Source: DASSBR01 sp035708085 (GTDB taxonomy: Bacteria; Pseudomonadota; Gammaproteobacteria; Natronospirales; DASSBR01). Taken from it: DNA of 63,627 nucleotides. Below the pieces are notes generated by a model that searched no databases, was not told where the DNA came from, and worked only from the letters and a program-made list of their open reading frames with translations. Made by a program: the position numbers and the translations under genes. Below are positions 7,541-16,774 of the stretch, in pieces; position 1 is the stretch's first letter; each line of letters begins with the position of its first letter. The DNA is taken from positions 1 through 63,627 of the forward strand of contig DASSTE010000037.1 in NCBI GenBank assembly GCA_035708085.1, given 5' to 3'.

Positions 7541-10168
7541 ATGGGGCTGGCGGCACTACTCGATGAAGTGGCGACGGGTGCGACCATCGTCACCGTTAAC
7601 GATCGCCTCGCGCGGCGCGTACGCCAGGCATGGGGCGACCGCTGTCGCGCGGCCGGCGAGGCGGCGTGGGAAACGCCGCCGGTGCTGCCGTTTGGCGGCT
7701 GGCTGTCTAGCCTCTATGCCGCGCGGCGCGACGCTGCATTTGGCGGCGCTCCCGCAGTAAATGTGCACCTGTTGACGCCGGTGCAGGCCGAGGCGGTGTG
7801 GGCGCGGCTGATCGCGCGGTCACGGCCCGGCAGCGAGTTGCTGCAGCCGGCCGCAGCCGCGGAAGCCGCCGTCGAGGCGTGGCGACTGTGCCAGGCATGG
7901 CGCGTGCCGCTCGACCGGCTGAAGGCCGGCAATGACGATAGCGTCGCGTTTGCCGGCTGGGCACAGGCCTATGAAGATTTGTGCGCACGCGAGGGCTGGC
8001 TTGACGCAGCGCGCCTGTCCGATTGGCTGCGCGGCGAGCTCGACCACCTGGCGCTCCCGCAGCGATTGATATTCGCCGGGTTTGACGAGTGGACGCCGCA
8101 GCAGACGGCGTTGCTTGAGGCGCTTGCGGCGCCCGGCGTGACCGTGGTGCGCGAGGGCCTGCCGCCGGCATCGGCACAATCGGTTGACGCGATTGCAGCG
8201 GCCGATGCCGACGCCGAACTGGCGGCTGCCGCACGCTGGGCGGCGGACCAATTACGCGCCGACATCAACCTGCGCGTCGGCATCGTCGTCCCTGATCTCG
8301 AAATGCGCCGCGAAGCTGCTATTCGTGCGGTGACCGCTGCCGTCGACCCCGGCGCACTGGCAGTCGAAGCACGCGGCGAAGCCCTGCCGGTCAATGTTTC
8401 GCTGGGCGCTCCGCTCGCGGCACAGCCGCTGGTGCACGATGCGTTGCTCGCGCTCGACAATGTCCACCCCCCGTTCGATGTCGCCCCGCTCGGTGCGCTG
8501 CTGCGCTCGCCATTTCTCGGAGGTGCCGAGCGCGAGCGTTGTCGGCGCGCGCAACTGGACGTTCAACTGCGGAATCACGGCGAAGCGCAGATTATGGCGG
8601 TCACGCTCGAGCTGTTTGCGAAGCGGGCTGAATGTCCGTTGTGGATGTCGTACTGGGGGGCGTTCCGGAAGGTACTCGAAGATGCGCCGCGTGCCGCAAG
8701 CCCGCGTGTGTGGGCCGAAACGCTGGATGCGGCACTGTCGACGCTTGGCTGGCCAGGCGAGCGGTCGCTGGACAGCAGCGAATATCAGACTGTTGCCGCA
8801 TTCCGCGAGCTGCTGACCGAACTGGCCCGTCTCGAGCCGGTGGTCGCCGCGCCGATGCGACGCAGCGAAGCGCTCGGCCAACTGAAGCGGCTGGCGGCAA
8901 GGCGGCGGTTCCAGCCCAAAAGCAACGAGGCGCCGATCCAGGTGCTGGGCCTGCTGGAAGCCGCGGGGCTGGATTTTGACCGGCTGTGGATCACCGGCAT
9001 GGACGACCGCCGCTGGCCGGCGCGGCCGGAGCCGAATCCGTTCATTCCGCCGGCGGTGCAGCGCGAATACGGGCTGCCGCACGCCTCGGCGGCGCGCGAA
9101 CTGGCCTTTGCGGAGGCGATAACGCGGCGGTTGACGGGCGCGGCGCCGAAAGTGGTGGTGAGCTGGCCGGCGCGCGACGGCGATGTCGCCTTGCGGCCAA
9201 GTCCGTTGATCGACGTTAGTGGTCAGCGGGTAGAGGTTAAGGTGCTTCCAGAGGCGACCTGGTGCGGGCAGATTTACGCCGCTCGGCGGCTGGAAACGCT
9301 GGTTGATGATCAGGCGCCGCCGCTTGCCGCCGGCGCGGCCATTCGCGGCGGCACCGGATTGCTCAAGGAGCAGGCCGCCTGTCCGTTCCAGGCGTTTGCG
9401 CGCCGCCGGCTGGGTGCGGAAGTGCCGGCGCCGGTCGCGCCCGGACTGAACGCGGCAGTACGAGGGCAATTGGTACACGCGGTGCTGGAGCGATTCTGGA
9501 GTGCGGTCGGCAACCGGGCGACACTGGCTGCGATGGACACGGAAGCCAGAAGCGCCGCAATCGACGCGGCCGTCGATGCGGCGGTCGCGCGCGAAGCAAA
9601 GCGGCGGCCGGCTACGCTGTTGCCGCGGTTGTGCGCGCTGGAGCGGGCGCGATTGCGCGGGTTGCTGACGCAGTGGCTGGAAATCGAGTTGGCGCGTGCG
9701 CCGTTCGAAGTGACCGCGCGCGAAACGGATGCGGAACTGACGGTCGGCGATATGACGCTGCGGTTTCGCATTGACCGGATCGACAAGCTCGCCGACGGCT
9801 GTGAGGCGGTCATTGACTACAAGACCGGGCGCGTCGGCGGTGGCGTGTGGGACGGCGACCGGCCGGACGAGCCGCAGTTGCCGGCCTACGCGCTGGCGCG
9901 GGGCGACAAGGTCGCGGCGGTGCTGTTTGCGAGCCTGCGGCGCGGCGAGCTGGGATGGCGAGGTATCGCCGACGACACGACCGGCATCCGGCCGCTTTAC
10001 AAAGGTGCGGACGCCGAGGACCTCGCAGCATTGCGGGGAGAATGGCGCGTCACGCTCGATCGGCTCGCGGCAGCGTTTGGCGACGGCGAGGCACGGGTCG
10101 ACCCCAAGACGCCGCAAACCTGCCGCTACTGCGAGCTTGGGTCGTTATGCCGGATTGCGGAGCGATGA
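7541..10168 (+). CDS. AddB-like PD-(D/E)XK nuclease with iron-sulfur cysteines
   Basis: A protein of 875 residues. The C-terminal nuclease domain has VIDYKTG with D759 and K761. The four cysteines C614, C861, C864 and C870 (one far upstream, then C-x2-C-x5-C) match the Fe-S staple of AddB-type nucleases. The N-terminal part is an inactive helicase-like fold (TVNDRLARRVRQAWGD, then WITGMDDRRWPARPEPNPFIP at about 485-505). It should pair with the helicase-nuclease encoded next, overlapping by four bases, to resect DNA double-strand ends as AddAB or RecBCD do. Annotation pipelines often call this family a probable DNA repair protein. Residues 559-569 (VSGQRVEV region) are encoded by a 7-bp repeat inserted in frame between the two domains. 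The ribosome-binding site before ATG 7541 is weak. Confidence 0.87.
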   Translation: MGLAALLDEVATGATIVTVNDRLARRVRQAWGDRCRAAGEAAWETPPVLPFGGWLSSLYAARRDAAFGGAPAVNVHLLTPVQAEAVWARLIARSRPGSELLQPAAAAEAAVEAWRLCQAWRVPLDRLKAGNDDSVAFAGWAQAYEDLCAREGWLDAARLSDWLRGELDHLALPQRLIFAGFDEWTPQQTALLEALAAPGVTVVREGLPPASAQSVDAIAAADADAELAAAARWAADQLRADINLRVGIVVPDLEMRREAAIRAVTAAVDPGALAVEARGEALPVNVSLGAPLAAQPLVHDALLALDNVHPPFDVAPLGALLRSPFLGGAERERCRRAQLDVQLRNHGEAQIMAVTLELFAKRAECPLWMSYWGAFRKVLEDAPRAASPRVWAETLDAALSTLGWPGERSLDSSEYQTVAAFRELLTELARLEPVVAAPMRRSEALGQLKRLAARRRFQPKSNEAPIQVLGLLEAAGLDFDRLWITGMDDRRWPARPEPNPFIPPAVQREYGLPHASAARELAFAEAITRRLTGAAPKVVVSWPARDGDVALRPSPLIDVSGQRVEVKVLPEATWCGQIYAARRLETLVDDQAPPLAAGAAIRGGTGLLKEQAACPFQAFARRRLGAEVPAPVAPGLNAAVRGQLVHAVLERFWSAVGNRATLAAMDTEARSAAIDAAVDAAVAREAKRRPATLLPRLCALERARLRGLLTQWLEIELARAPFEVTARETDAELTVGDMTLRFRIDRIDKLADGCEAVIDYKTGRVGGGVWDGDRPDEPQLPAYALARGDKVAAVLFASLRRGELGWRGIADDTTGIRPLYKGADAEDLAALRGEWRVTLDRLAAAFGDGEARVDPKTPQTCRYCELGSLCRIAER
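9215..9246 (+). repeat. 7-bp repeat array inside the AddB-like gene
   Basis: Units GTGGTCA, GCGGGTA, GAGGTTA and AGGTGCT follow one another in phase. They belong to the same family as the arrays at 13498, 38434, 43544 and 59123. Here the array is within coding sequence and encodes VSGQRVEVKVL without breaking the frame. Confidence 0.6.
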
Positions 10169-13100
10169 CGCCGGCTGCCGACGCCGCCGCGCGCCGCGAA
10201 GCGCTGGCGCCGGACCGCTCGTTCATCGTCCAGGCGCCGGCCGGCTCGGGCAAGACGGAGCTCCTGACGCAGCGCTATCTGCGACTCCTGGCGGCCGTCG
10301 ATGCACCCGAGCAGATTCTCGCCATTACCTTCACGCGCAAGGCCGCCGGCGAAATGCGCGATCGGGTATTGCGGGCGCTCGCAGCCGCCGACGAGGCGGA
10401 GCCGGACGAACCGCATCGGGCGCGGACCTGGCAACTTGCGCGGGCGGTGCGCGAGCGGGATCGCGAGCGTGACTGGCGGCTGGCCGAGCATCCGGCGCGG
10501 CTGAACATCGACACGCTCGATGCGTACGCGGCCGGTCTGACGCGGCGGCTGCCGCTGACGGCCGGACTGGGCGTCGCGCCGCGAATTACCGAGCGCGCCC
10601 ACGACGTGTACGTCGAGGCGGCGCGGCGCACGCTGGCAGCGTTGGAGGAGCGGAATGGCTGGAGCGATGCGGTGGCTGCGTTGCTCGCGCATCTGGACAA
10701 TGACGCCGGCCAGCTCCAAGGCCTGCTGGTCGCGATGCTCGGCAAGCGCGATCAGTGGCTGCGACTGATCGCCGGCGGGCATGAACGCGAGGTACTGGAA
10801 GCGGCGCTCGCGCGCGAAGTCGAAGGACAGCTCGAAGCATTGTGTGCGAGCGTGCCGCCGGCTCTCTGCGACGATCTGATCATGCTGGCGCGGCGCGCGG
10901 CCGAAAACCTGGTGCATGCCGGTGGTGACGGCGCGCAATGCGTTTGCGCCGAGCTGGCCGAATTGCCGGGCGCGGCCGCCGACGACGTGCTTCTCTGGCG
11001 TGGACTCGCGGCAACCTGGCAGACGCAGTCCGGCTGGCGCAAGCGCCTGACGAAGAACGAAGGCTTTCCGCCGGATCAGAAAGATTTCAAGCAGCAGGCG
11101 ACCGGCCTGCTGCTGGAGCTTGGCAATCATCCGGAATTCGCAACCCGGCTTGCGTCGGTGCGCAGCCTGCCCCCGGTGATTTACGACGACGCGCAATGGC
11201 TTATCCTCGACGCGCTGATCGATCTGTTGAAGCTCGCTGCGGCGCAGTTGCAGGTGGTATTCGGCGAACAGGGCAGTGTCGACTTCATCGAGATCGCGCT
11301 GCGCGCGCTGCGCGCGCTCGGCGAGCCGGACGCGCCAACCGACCTCGCGCTTGCGCTCGATTATCGCTTGCAGCACATCCTCGTCGACGAGTTCCAGGAC
11401 ACGTCCTGGAGTCAGTACGCACTGCTGGAGCGGCTGACCGCCGGCTGGAGCCCCGGCGACGGCCGCACGTTGTTCCTGGTCGGCGACCCGATGCAGTCGA
11501 TCTACCGGTTCCGCGAGGCGGAGGTCGGCCTGTACCTGCGCGCGCGACGCGAGGGGATCGGCGACGTGCATCTAACGCCGCTGACGCTCGGCATCAATTT
11601 TCGGTCAACGGCGCCGGTCGTCGACTGGATCAACGCGGCGTTCGCGACGCTGTTTCCGGAAAGCGAGGATGTCGCCGCCGGCGCGGTGCCGTATGCGCCG
11701 GCGATCGCACGCGATGAGGATGCCCGCGATGGCGGCGTCGAAGTCGTCGCCCGGCTGGATGCGGATGATATCGACGAAGCCGCGCGCGTCGTTACGCTGA
11801 TCGAGGAACGCCGCACTGCCGCCCCCGACGAAACCATTGCCGTCCTCGCTCGCAGCCGCGGCCAGGTAGCCGCGACAATGGCGGCGTTGCGCGCGGCCGG
11901 CCTGAAGGCGCAGGCAGTCGAACTCGAACATCTGGCGGATCGGCCGGTAGTGCAGGATTTGACGGCGCTGACGCGCGCGCTTGCGCACCCGGCGGACCGA
12001 CTGGCTTGGCTGGCTGTGCTGCGCGCGCCATGGTGCGGCCTGACGCTGGCCGATCTCGCGGCGCTGACCGAGAATGACGACCGCTGTATCTGGGATCTGT
12101 TGAATGATGGCGAGCGGCGCGGCGCCTTGGCCGTCGACGGCCGCACCCGCCTTGAACGCGTCGCGGCGGCGCTCGCACCGGCCGTCGACAACTGGCGGCG
12201 CCAACCGCTCCGGCGGCTGGTCGAACAGACGTGGGTGGCGCTCAGCGGCCCTGCCTGCGTAGCCGGACCGGCCGACCTGGATAATGCCGAGGCGTTCTTT
12301 TCGCTGTTGGAAGAAATCGACGAGGCGGGTGACCTGAGCGACGCCGGTGCATTGGCCGAGCGTCTGGCCGACCTGTATGCACGGCCGGCGCCGGACGCCG
12401 ATCCGCGCCTGCAGGTCATGACGATTCACAAGGCCAAGGGACTCGAATTCGATACGGTGATTCTACCGGCACTCGAACGGCTGCCGCGCAGCGATCAGCG
12501 CCAACTGCTGCTGTGGCTCGAGCGCCCGCGGGCGGGGCGCGAACCGGATTTCCTGCTTGCGCCGATCGCCGCTGCCGAAGCGTCGGCCGACGCGCTTTAT
12601 GACGGCCTCAAGGTGCTGCGCGACCGGCAGGACGAACTGGAGCAGCTACGCCTGTTATATGTCGCCGCGACGCGCGCGCGGCGGCATCTGTACCTGCTCG
12701 GCAATATACGGACCAGGGCGGAGCGCAATGGGCGCGAAATCGTCCCGCCGCCGTCGCGCTCGCTGCTGATGAAACTGTGGCCGGCGGTCGAGGCGGAATT
12801 TGCGACTGCGCTCGCGGCCGAACCCATCGCGCCGGCAGCGGCACCACTGGAGATCGAGCCTCATCCGTTGCGCCGCCTGGTTGCTGATTGGCAGCCGCCG
12901 CCGGCGCCGCGCATCGACTGGCGCGTCGAGACAATGCCGGGTACCGCGGCGGACGAGGTGGTGGAATTCTCATGGGCCGGTGAAACCGCGAGGCAAGTCG
13001 GCGTACTTATTCACGCACTGCTCGAGCGGATCGCGTGCGACGGCGTCGACGGGTGGTCGGACGCGCGCACCGCAGCGCTTGCGCCCGTGCTGGAATCGCG

Positions 13101-13536
13101 GCTGCGCTGGCTCGGCGTGCCGGAGAGCGACCTCGAACCTGCGTGCCGGCGGATCATCGACGCAGTCGTGACGACGTTGGGCGACGAGCACGGCCGATGG
13201 CTGCTCGCGGCGCACGACCACGCACGCAGCGAATGCGCCTTGTCGGGCATCGTCGACGGTCGCCGCGTGAGCGGCGTAATCGACCGCACGTTCCTCGACG
13301 ACCAGGGCGTGCGCTGGATCGTCGATTACAAGACCGGCGGCCACGAAGGCGGTGACGTGGAGGCATTCCTCGCGCGGGAGCGCGAGCGCTACGCTCCGCA
13401 GCTTGGGCTGTACGCGCGTCTGCTGGCGGCGCGCGAAAATCGGCCACAGCGCGTAGGCCTGTACTTTCCGGTGCTGGGCAGATGGGTGGAAGTTTCAGAG
13501 GTAAGCGGTCAGAGGACAGCGGTGAGCGACCGCTAG
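10165..13536 (+). CDS. AddA-like UvrD-family helicase with C-terminal PD-(D/E)XK nuclease
   Basis: A protein of 1123 residues from ATG 10165, which overlaps the AddB-like stop (ATGA). ATG 10147 is an alternative. Helicase motifs are intact: Walker A APAGSGKTELL with K30, TFTRKAAGEMRDR, LVDEFQDTSW, GDPMQSIYRFREAEVGLY, NFRSTAPVVDW, VMTIHKAKGLEFDTVILP and LLYVAATRARRHLYLLG. The C-terminus carries the nuclease motif IVDYKTGG (D1054, K1056). This is the motor and second nuclease of an AddAB-type end-resection complex that loads RecA after double-strand breaks. The last dozen residues (EVSGQRTAVSDR) and the stop come from a 7-bp repeat array, so the natural C-terminus probably ended near VLGRWVEV. 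Confidence 0.88.
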   Translation: MTPAADAAARREALAPDRSFIVQAPAGSGKTELLTQRYLRLLAAVDAPEQILAITFTRKAAGEMRDRVLRALAAADEAEPDEPHRARTWQLARAVRERDRERDWRLAEHPARLNIDTLDAYAAGLTRRLPLTAGLGVAPRITERAHDVYVEAARRTLAALEERNGWSDAVAALLAHLDNDAGQLQGLLVAMLGKRDQWLRLIAGGHEREVLEAALAREVEGQLEALCASVPPALCDDLIMLARRAAENLVHAGGDGAQCVCAELAELPGAAADDVLLWRGLAATWQTQSGWRKRLTKNEGFPPDQKDFKQQATGLLLELGNHPEFATRLASVRSLPPVIYDDAQWLILDALIDLLKLAAAQLQVVFGEQGSVDFIEIALRALRALGEPDAPTDLALALDYRLQHILVDEFQDTSWSQYALLERLTAGWSPGDGRTLFLVGDPMQSIYRFREAEVGLYLRARREGIGDVHLTPLTLGINFRSTAPVVDWINAAFATLFPESEDVAAGAVPYAPAIARDEDARDGGVEVVARLDADDIDEAARVVTLIEERRTAAPDETIAVLARSRGQVAATMAALRAAGLKAQAVELEHLADRPVVQDLTALTRALAHPADRLAWLAVLRAPWCGLTLADLAALTENDDRCIWDLLNDGERRGALAVDGRTRLERVAAALAPAVDNWRRQPLRRLVEQTWVALSGPACVAGPADLDNAEAFFSLLEEIDEAGDLSDAGALAERLADLYARPAPDADPRLQVMTIHKAKGLEFDTVILPALERLPRSDQRQLLLWLERPRAGREPDFLLAPIAAAEASADALYDGLKVLRDRQDELEQLRLLYVAATRARRHLYLLGNIRTRAERNGREIVPPPSRSLLMKLWPAVEAEFATALAAEPIAPAAAPLEIEPHPLRRLVADWQPPPAPRIDWRVETMPGTAADEVVEFSWAGETARQVGVLIHALLERIACDGVDGWSDARTAALAPVLESRLRWLGVPESDLEPACRRIIDAVVTTLGDEHGRWLLAAHDHARSECALSGIVDGRRVSGVIDRTFLDDQGVRWIVDYKTGGHEGGDVEAFLARERERYAPQLGLYARLLAARENRPQRVGLYFPVLGRWVEVSEVSGQRTAVSDR
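13498..13536 (+). repeat. 7-bp repeat array at the 3' end of the AddA-like gene
   Basis: In-phase units GAGGTAA, GCGGTCA, GAGGACA, GCGGTGA and GCGACCG. The right end forms a small hairpin AGCGGT-gagcg-ACCGCT and contains the stop codon of the gene (13534-13536). Confidence 0.6.
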
Positions 13537-13575
13537 CCCCTCATCAATCTTCGCCGTCAGTGTAGAATCACGACT

Positions 13576-14472
13576 ATGCCTGAAACCGTCGCCAACAGCC
13601 TTGTCGTCGCGATTTCGTCGCGCGCGTTGTTCGACCTCGAAGAGAGCCACCGTGTCTTTGTCGAAGAGGGGCTGGAAGCCTATTCGAAATACCAGATCGA
13701 GCACGAGGACGATCTGCTGGAGCCCGGCATTGCCTTTCCGCTGGTCGAAAAGCTGTTGAAACTGAACGCCGACGCGCGCACGCCACGCGTCGAAATCATC
13801 CTGCTGTCGCACAACAGCGCCGACACCGGCTTGCGCATTTTCAATTCCATCGAACATTTCAAGCTCGACATCACCCGCGCGGCATTTACCAATGGCCTGT
13901 CGCCATACCGCTACGTCGAGCCGTTCGGCGCGGATTTGTTCCTGTCGGCCGAGCCTGATGATGTGCGCCAGGCGCTGGTGCAAGGGCATGCGGCGGCGAC
14001 GATCGTACCGTCCCGAGGCGGCGCCGGCGACAGCCGCCAGCTACGCATTGCCTTCGACGGCGATGCGGTACTTTTCTCCGACGAAGCCGAACGTGTCTAC
14101 AAGGAGCGGGGGCTGGAAGCCTTTGCTGCAAGCGAGCGCGCCGCCGCGCGCCTGCCATTGTCGGGCGGCCCGTTCAAGAATTTCCTCGCCGGCCTGTCGC
14201 GCATCCAGAACGAATTTCCGATCGACAATTCGCCGATTCGCACGGCGCTGGTCACGGCCCGCTCGGCGCCCGCGCACGAACGCGTGATCCGCACCTTGCG
14301 CGGCTGGGGCGTTCGCATCGATGAAGCGCTGTTTCTGGGCGGGCGGCCGAAGACGGCGTTCCTCAAAGCCTTCGGCGCCGACATCTTCTTCGACGACCAG
14401 CGTCTGCATTGCGACTCGGCTGCGGGCGTGGTCGCCACCGGCCATGTGCCCCACGGCGTCGCGAACGAATAA
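13576..14472 (+). CDS. Cytosolic 5'-nucleotidase, cN-I family
   Basis: A protein of 298 residues from ATG 13576. It matches the 5'-nucleotidase family related to eukaryotic NT5C1A/1B: LVVAISSRALFDLEESHRVFVEEG at the N-terminus, VEIILLSHNSADTGLRIFNSIEHF, ITRAAFTNGLSPYRYVEPFGADLFLS and FGADIFFDDQRLHCDSAA near the end. These enzymes dephosphorylate AMP and other nucleoside monophosphates in the cytoplasm. A TAGAAT element lies at 13563-13568, only seven bases from the ATG. If that is the -10 box the transcript would be nearly leaderless. It is followed by a terminator-like hairpin. Confidence 0.88.
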   Translation: MPETVANSLVVAISSRALFDLEESHRVFVEEGLEAYSKYQIEHEDDLLEPGIAFPLVEKLLKLNADARTPRVEIILLSHNSADTGLRIFNSIEHFKLDITRAAFTNGLSPYRYVEPFGADLFLSAEPDDVRQALVQGHAAATIVPSRGGAGDSRQLRIAFDGDAVLFSDEAERVYKERGLEAFAASERAAARLPLSGGPFKNFLAGLSRIQNEFPIDNSPIRTALVTARSAPAHERVIRTLRGWGVRIDEALFLGGRPKTAFLKAFGADIFFDDQRLHCDSAAGVVATGHVPHGVANE

Positions 14473-14474
14473 AT

Positions 14475-14505
14475 AAGGCCGCGGCTCTGCCGCCGAAGCC
14501 TTTTT
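14475..14505 (+). terminator. Rho-independent terminator after the 5'-nucleotidase gene
   Basis: AAGGC pairs with GCCTT around an inner GCGGC-tct-GCCGC stem, followed by TTTTT (14501-14505). It starts two bases after the stop codon. Confidence 0.6.
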
Positions 14506-14578
14506 AGTCGCTGGGACTGAGTCAAGAATAATTGCTCTTTCTCTTCACTTAGTCCTAGCGATTAGCGACTAGCGACTA
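14505..14578. repeat. Inverted 7-bp repeat element between 5'-nucleotidase and pepO
   Basis: The left arm (14505-14526: TAGTCGCTGGGACTGAGTCA) and the right arm (14549-14578, carrying CTAGCGATTAGCGACTAGCG) are imperfect inverted copies. The right arm contains three 7-base units (TAGCGAT, TAGCGAC, TAGCGAC), which read GTCGCTA on the minus strand. It supplies the TAG stop of pepO. It is a divergent member of the heptad family. Confidence 0.5.
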
Positions 14579-16636
14579 CCAAACCTGGCAGATGTGTTTG
14601 TTTACCATCGGGCTGCTGTCGGTCAGGTGCCAAGCCTTCTTGAACTGCGGCATGTTGGCGACCGTGCCGTTAACGCGATATTCGGCCGGCGGATGCGGAT
14701 CGACCCTGACTTTCAGTTGTGCCGCCTTGGGCCGGGTAGTGGCGGCCCACGAGTTGGCGTAGGCCCAAAAGAACAACTGGTCCGGCGTAAAGCCATCAAC
14801 CGATTGCGCGTGTTTGGCCGCATCGGACGCTTGATAAGCAAGATACGCCAGCTTCAGGCCACCAAGATCCGCGATGGCTTCGCCGGTGACCAGTTTGCCC
14901 TGTACGTGTGCGCCGCCGGCAACGGTGTAGGTGGAAAACTGGTCGGAAATGCACTTCGCCCGCGCCTTGAATCGCTTCAGATCGCCGGCGGTCCACCAGT
15001 TGCGCAGGTTGCCCTGGCCATCATACTGGCTGCCCTGATCGTCGAAGCCATGGGTAATCTCATGGCCGATGGCTGCGCCGATCTCGCCATAGTTGATCGC
15101 CGCCGGCGCGTTCGGATTGAAAAACGGCGGCTGCAAAATACCGGCGGGAAACACGATTTCGTTCATCGACGGGTTGTAATAAGCGTTTACCGTCTGCGGC
15201 GTCATCCGCCACTCGCCGCGATCGACCGGCTTGCCTATCTTGCGCAACTCCCGCTGCGTCTCGAATTCGGCGGCGCGAAGCATGTTAAGCACATACGGAC
15301 CGCGATTGATCGTGAGCTTCGAGTAGTCGCGCCACTTGTCCGGGTAGCCGACCTTCTCGGTGATCAGCGACAGCTTCTTCAGCGCCTGTTTTTTCGTCGT
15401 CGGCGTCATCCAGTCGAGTTTCATGATGTCGTTGCGCAGGGCAGTCTCGATGTTGTCGAGAATCTCCATTACCCGCTGCTTCGACGCGGCGGAGAAGTAT
15501 TTCTCGACAAACAGCTTGCCGATGGCGAAGCCGATTGCGTGATCTTCGGCACTCGCCACCCGCTGCCAGCGCGGCCGCAGCTTCTTCGCGCCGGTCAGCT
15601 TGGAACTGAAGGCAAAGTCTTCATCGACGAACGGCCTGGACAGGTAAGGCGCCGCAGCGTCGAGCAGATGCCAGCGCAGGTACGTCTTCCATTCGTTGAG
15701 CGGCACCCGCTTGAGTTCCGTGTCGGCAATTTCGAAAAACTTCCTGTTGGTGACGTTGATACTCTTGACCCGCGGCACGTCGACGAGCATGAAATACCGT
15801 TGCCATGAAAAATCCGGCGTCATCTTGTCGAGCTGCTCGAGCGACGTCGGATGATAGATCGCGTGCGGATCGCGGCGAGCCACGCGCGTCATCGACGCCT
15901 TGGCAAGCCGGGTCTCAATCTGCATGACGTTTTTTGAGCCTTCCGAAGCGGCAGCTTTGTCCATGCCGCTCAATTCAAGCATCTTGGCAACATGTTTGAC
16001 ATAGGCCTTGCGCAATGCGGCGGATTTCTGGTCTTTGTCAAGATAATAGCTGCGGTCGGGCAGGCCCAGGCCGCCCTGGTCGGCAACGCCGATGACTTGC
16101 GCGCTGTCCTTGAAGTCCTGCATTTCGCCGAAGTCGAACAGTGCATCAACGCCCATGCCTTGCAGGCGCGCGATTTCCGCCTGTAGTTCCTTGAGGTTGC
16201 TGATCGCATCGATGCGCGCCAATTCCGGCGCCAGCGGTTTGATGCCGGCCGCGCTGATGGCTTCGACGTTCATGCCGCTGGCGTAAAAGTCGCCGATCTT
16301 CTGCTCGATACTGCCGTCGGCGGCATTTTTGTCGGCCGCAGCCTGCTCCAGAATCTTGCGGATGCGTTCCTGGTTGACCCGGTACAGTGCCCGGGTAACG
16401 CCCCAGCCCGAGTATGCAGGTGGAATAGGGTGCGCCTTGATCCAGCCGCCATTGGCGAATTCAAAAAAGTTTTCGCCCGGCTTGACGCTTCGGTCGAGAT
16501 CCGCTGGATTGAAACCGTTACTACCCGGCCGGGCTCTGTGGGAGAACGTCTGGCCAGCGTACGACGCACCGGCAGGCACCACGCAAAGGGCGGCTGTCAG
16601 CAGGCAGGACAACCCGAAGGAATTAAATATACGCAT
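14576..16636 (-). CDS. pepO: M13-family zinc endopeptidase (PepO/neprilysin-like), secreted
   Basis: A protein of 686 residues from ATG 16636, which has GGAG six bases upstream. A longer frame from 16699 would hide the signal peptide. The N-terminal 28 or so residues form a signal peptide ending ASYAG. The zinc site is GHEITHGFDDQGSQYDGQG (H525, E526, H529) and the third ligand lies in EAIADLGGLKLAY. The substrate motif NAYYNPSMNEIVFPAGILQ is intact. M13 peptidases cut small peptides in the periplasm. The C-terminus CQVW ends, as usual for the family, with Cys-x-x-Trp, and the TAG stop is donated by the adjacent repeat. Confidence 0.92.
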   Translation of the reverse strand: MRIFNSFGLSCLLTAALCVVPAGASYAGQTFSHRARPGSNGFNPADLDRSVKPGENFFEFANGGWIKAHPIPPAYSGWGVTRALYRVNQERIRKILEQAAADKNAADGSIEQKIGDFYASGMNVEAISAAGIKPLAPELARIDAISNLKELQAEIARLQGMGVDALFDFGEMQDFKDSAQVIGVADQGGLGLPDRSYYLDKDQKSAALRKAYVKHVAKMLELSGMDKAAASEGSKNVMQIETRLAKASMTRVARRDPHAIYHPTSLEQLDKMTPDFSWQRYFMLVDVPRVKSINVTNRKFFEIADTELKRVPLNEWKTYLRWHLLDAAAPYLSRPFVDEDFAFSSKLTGAKKLRPRWQRVASAEDHAIGFAIGKLFVEKYFSAASKQRVMEILDNIETALRNDIMKLDWMTPTTKKQALKKLSLITEKVGYPDKWRDYSKLTINRGPYVLNMLRAAEFETQRELRKIGKPVDRGEWRMTPQTVNAYYNPSMNEIVFPAGILQPPFFNPNAPAAINYGEIGAAIGHEITHGFDDQGSQYDGQGNLRNWWTAGDLKRFKARAKCISDQFSTYTVAGGAHVQGKLVTGEAIADLGGLKLAYLAYQASDAAKHAQSVDGFTPDQLFFWAYANSWAATTRPKAAQLKVRVDPHPPAEYRVNGTVANMPQFKKAWHLTDSSPMVNKHICQVW

Positions 16637-16699
16637 GAACCGCTCCGGCAAGGAATTGGACGATAATGCCGTATAGGCGGGGCCGGCGGCAATTCCCAT

Positions 16700-16728
16700 C
16701 TGCCACGATCAGACATATCGGGTACACT
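16700..16728 (+). promoter_or_regulatory. Possible promoter of the M61 peptidase gene
   Basis: CTGCCA (16700-16705), 17 bases, then TACACT (16723-16728). It lies in the 138-base divergent gap between pepO and the M61 gene. The -35 match is modest. Confidence 0.4.
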
Positions 16729-16774
16729 GAAAACCCCCACCTGATCTGCCCATCTTCACAAGGAGGATCGATAC

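Noticed and set aside
8252..10117. A 621-codon open frame on the minus strand opposite the AddB-like gene, and similar ones opposite clc (19099-20739), aceE (25031-26311) and metG (34761-35942).
   Set aside because: These are GC-rich antisense shadows with Arg/Gln/His-rich translations. The plus or minus partner in each case has clear conserved motifs.
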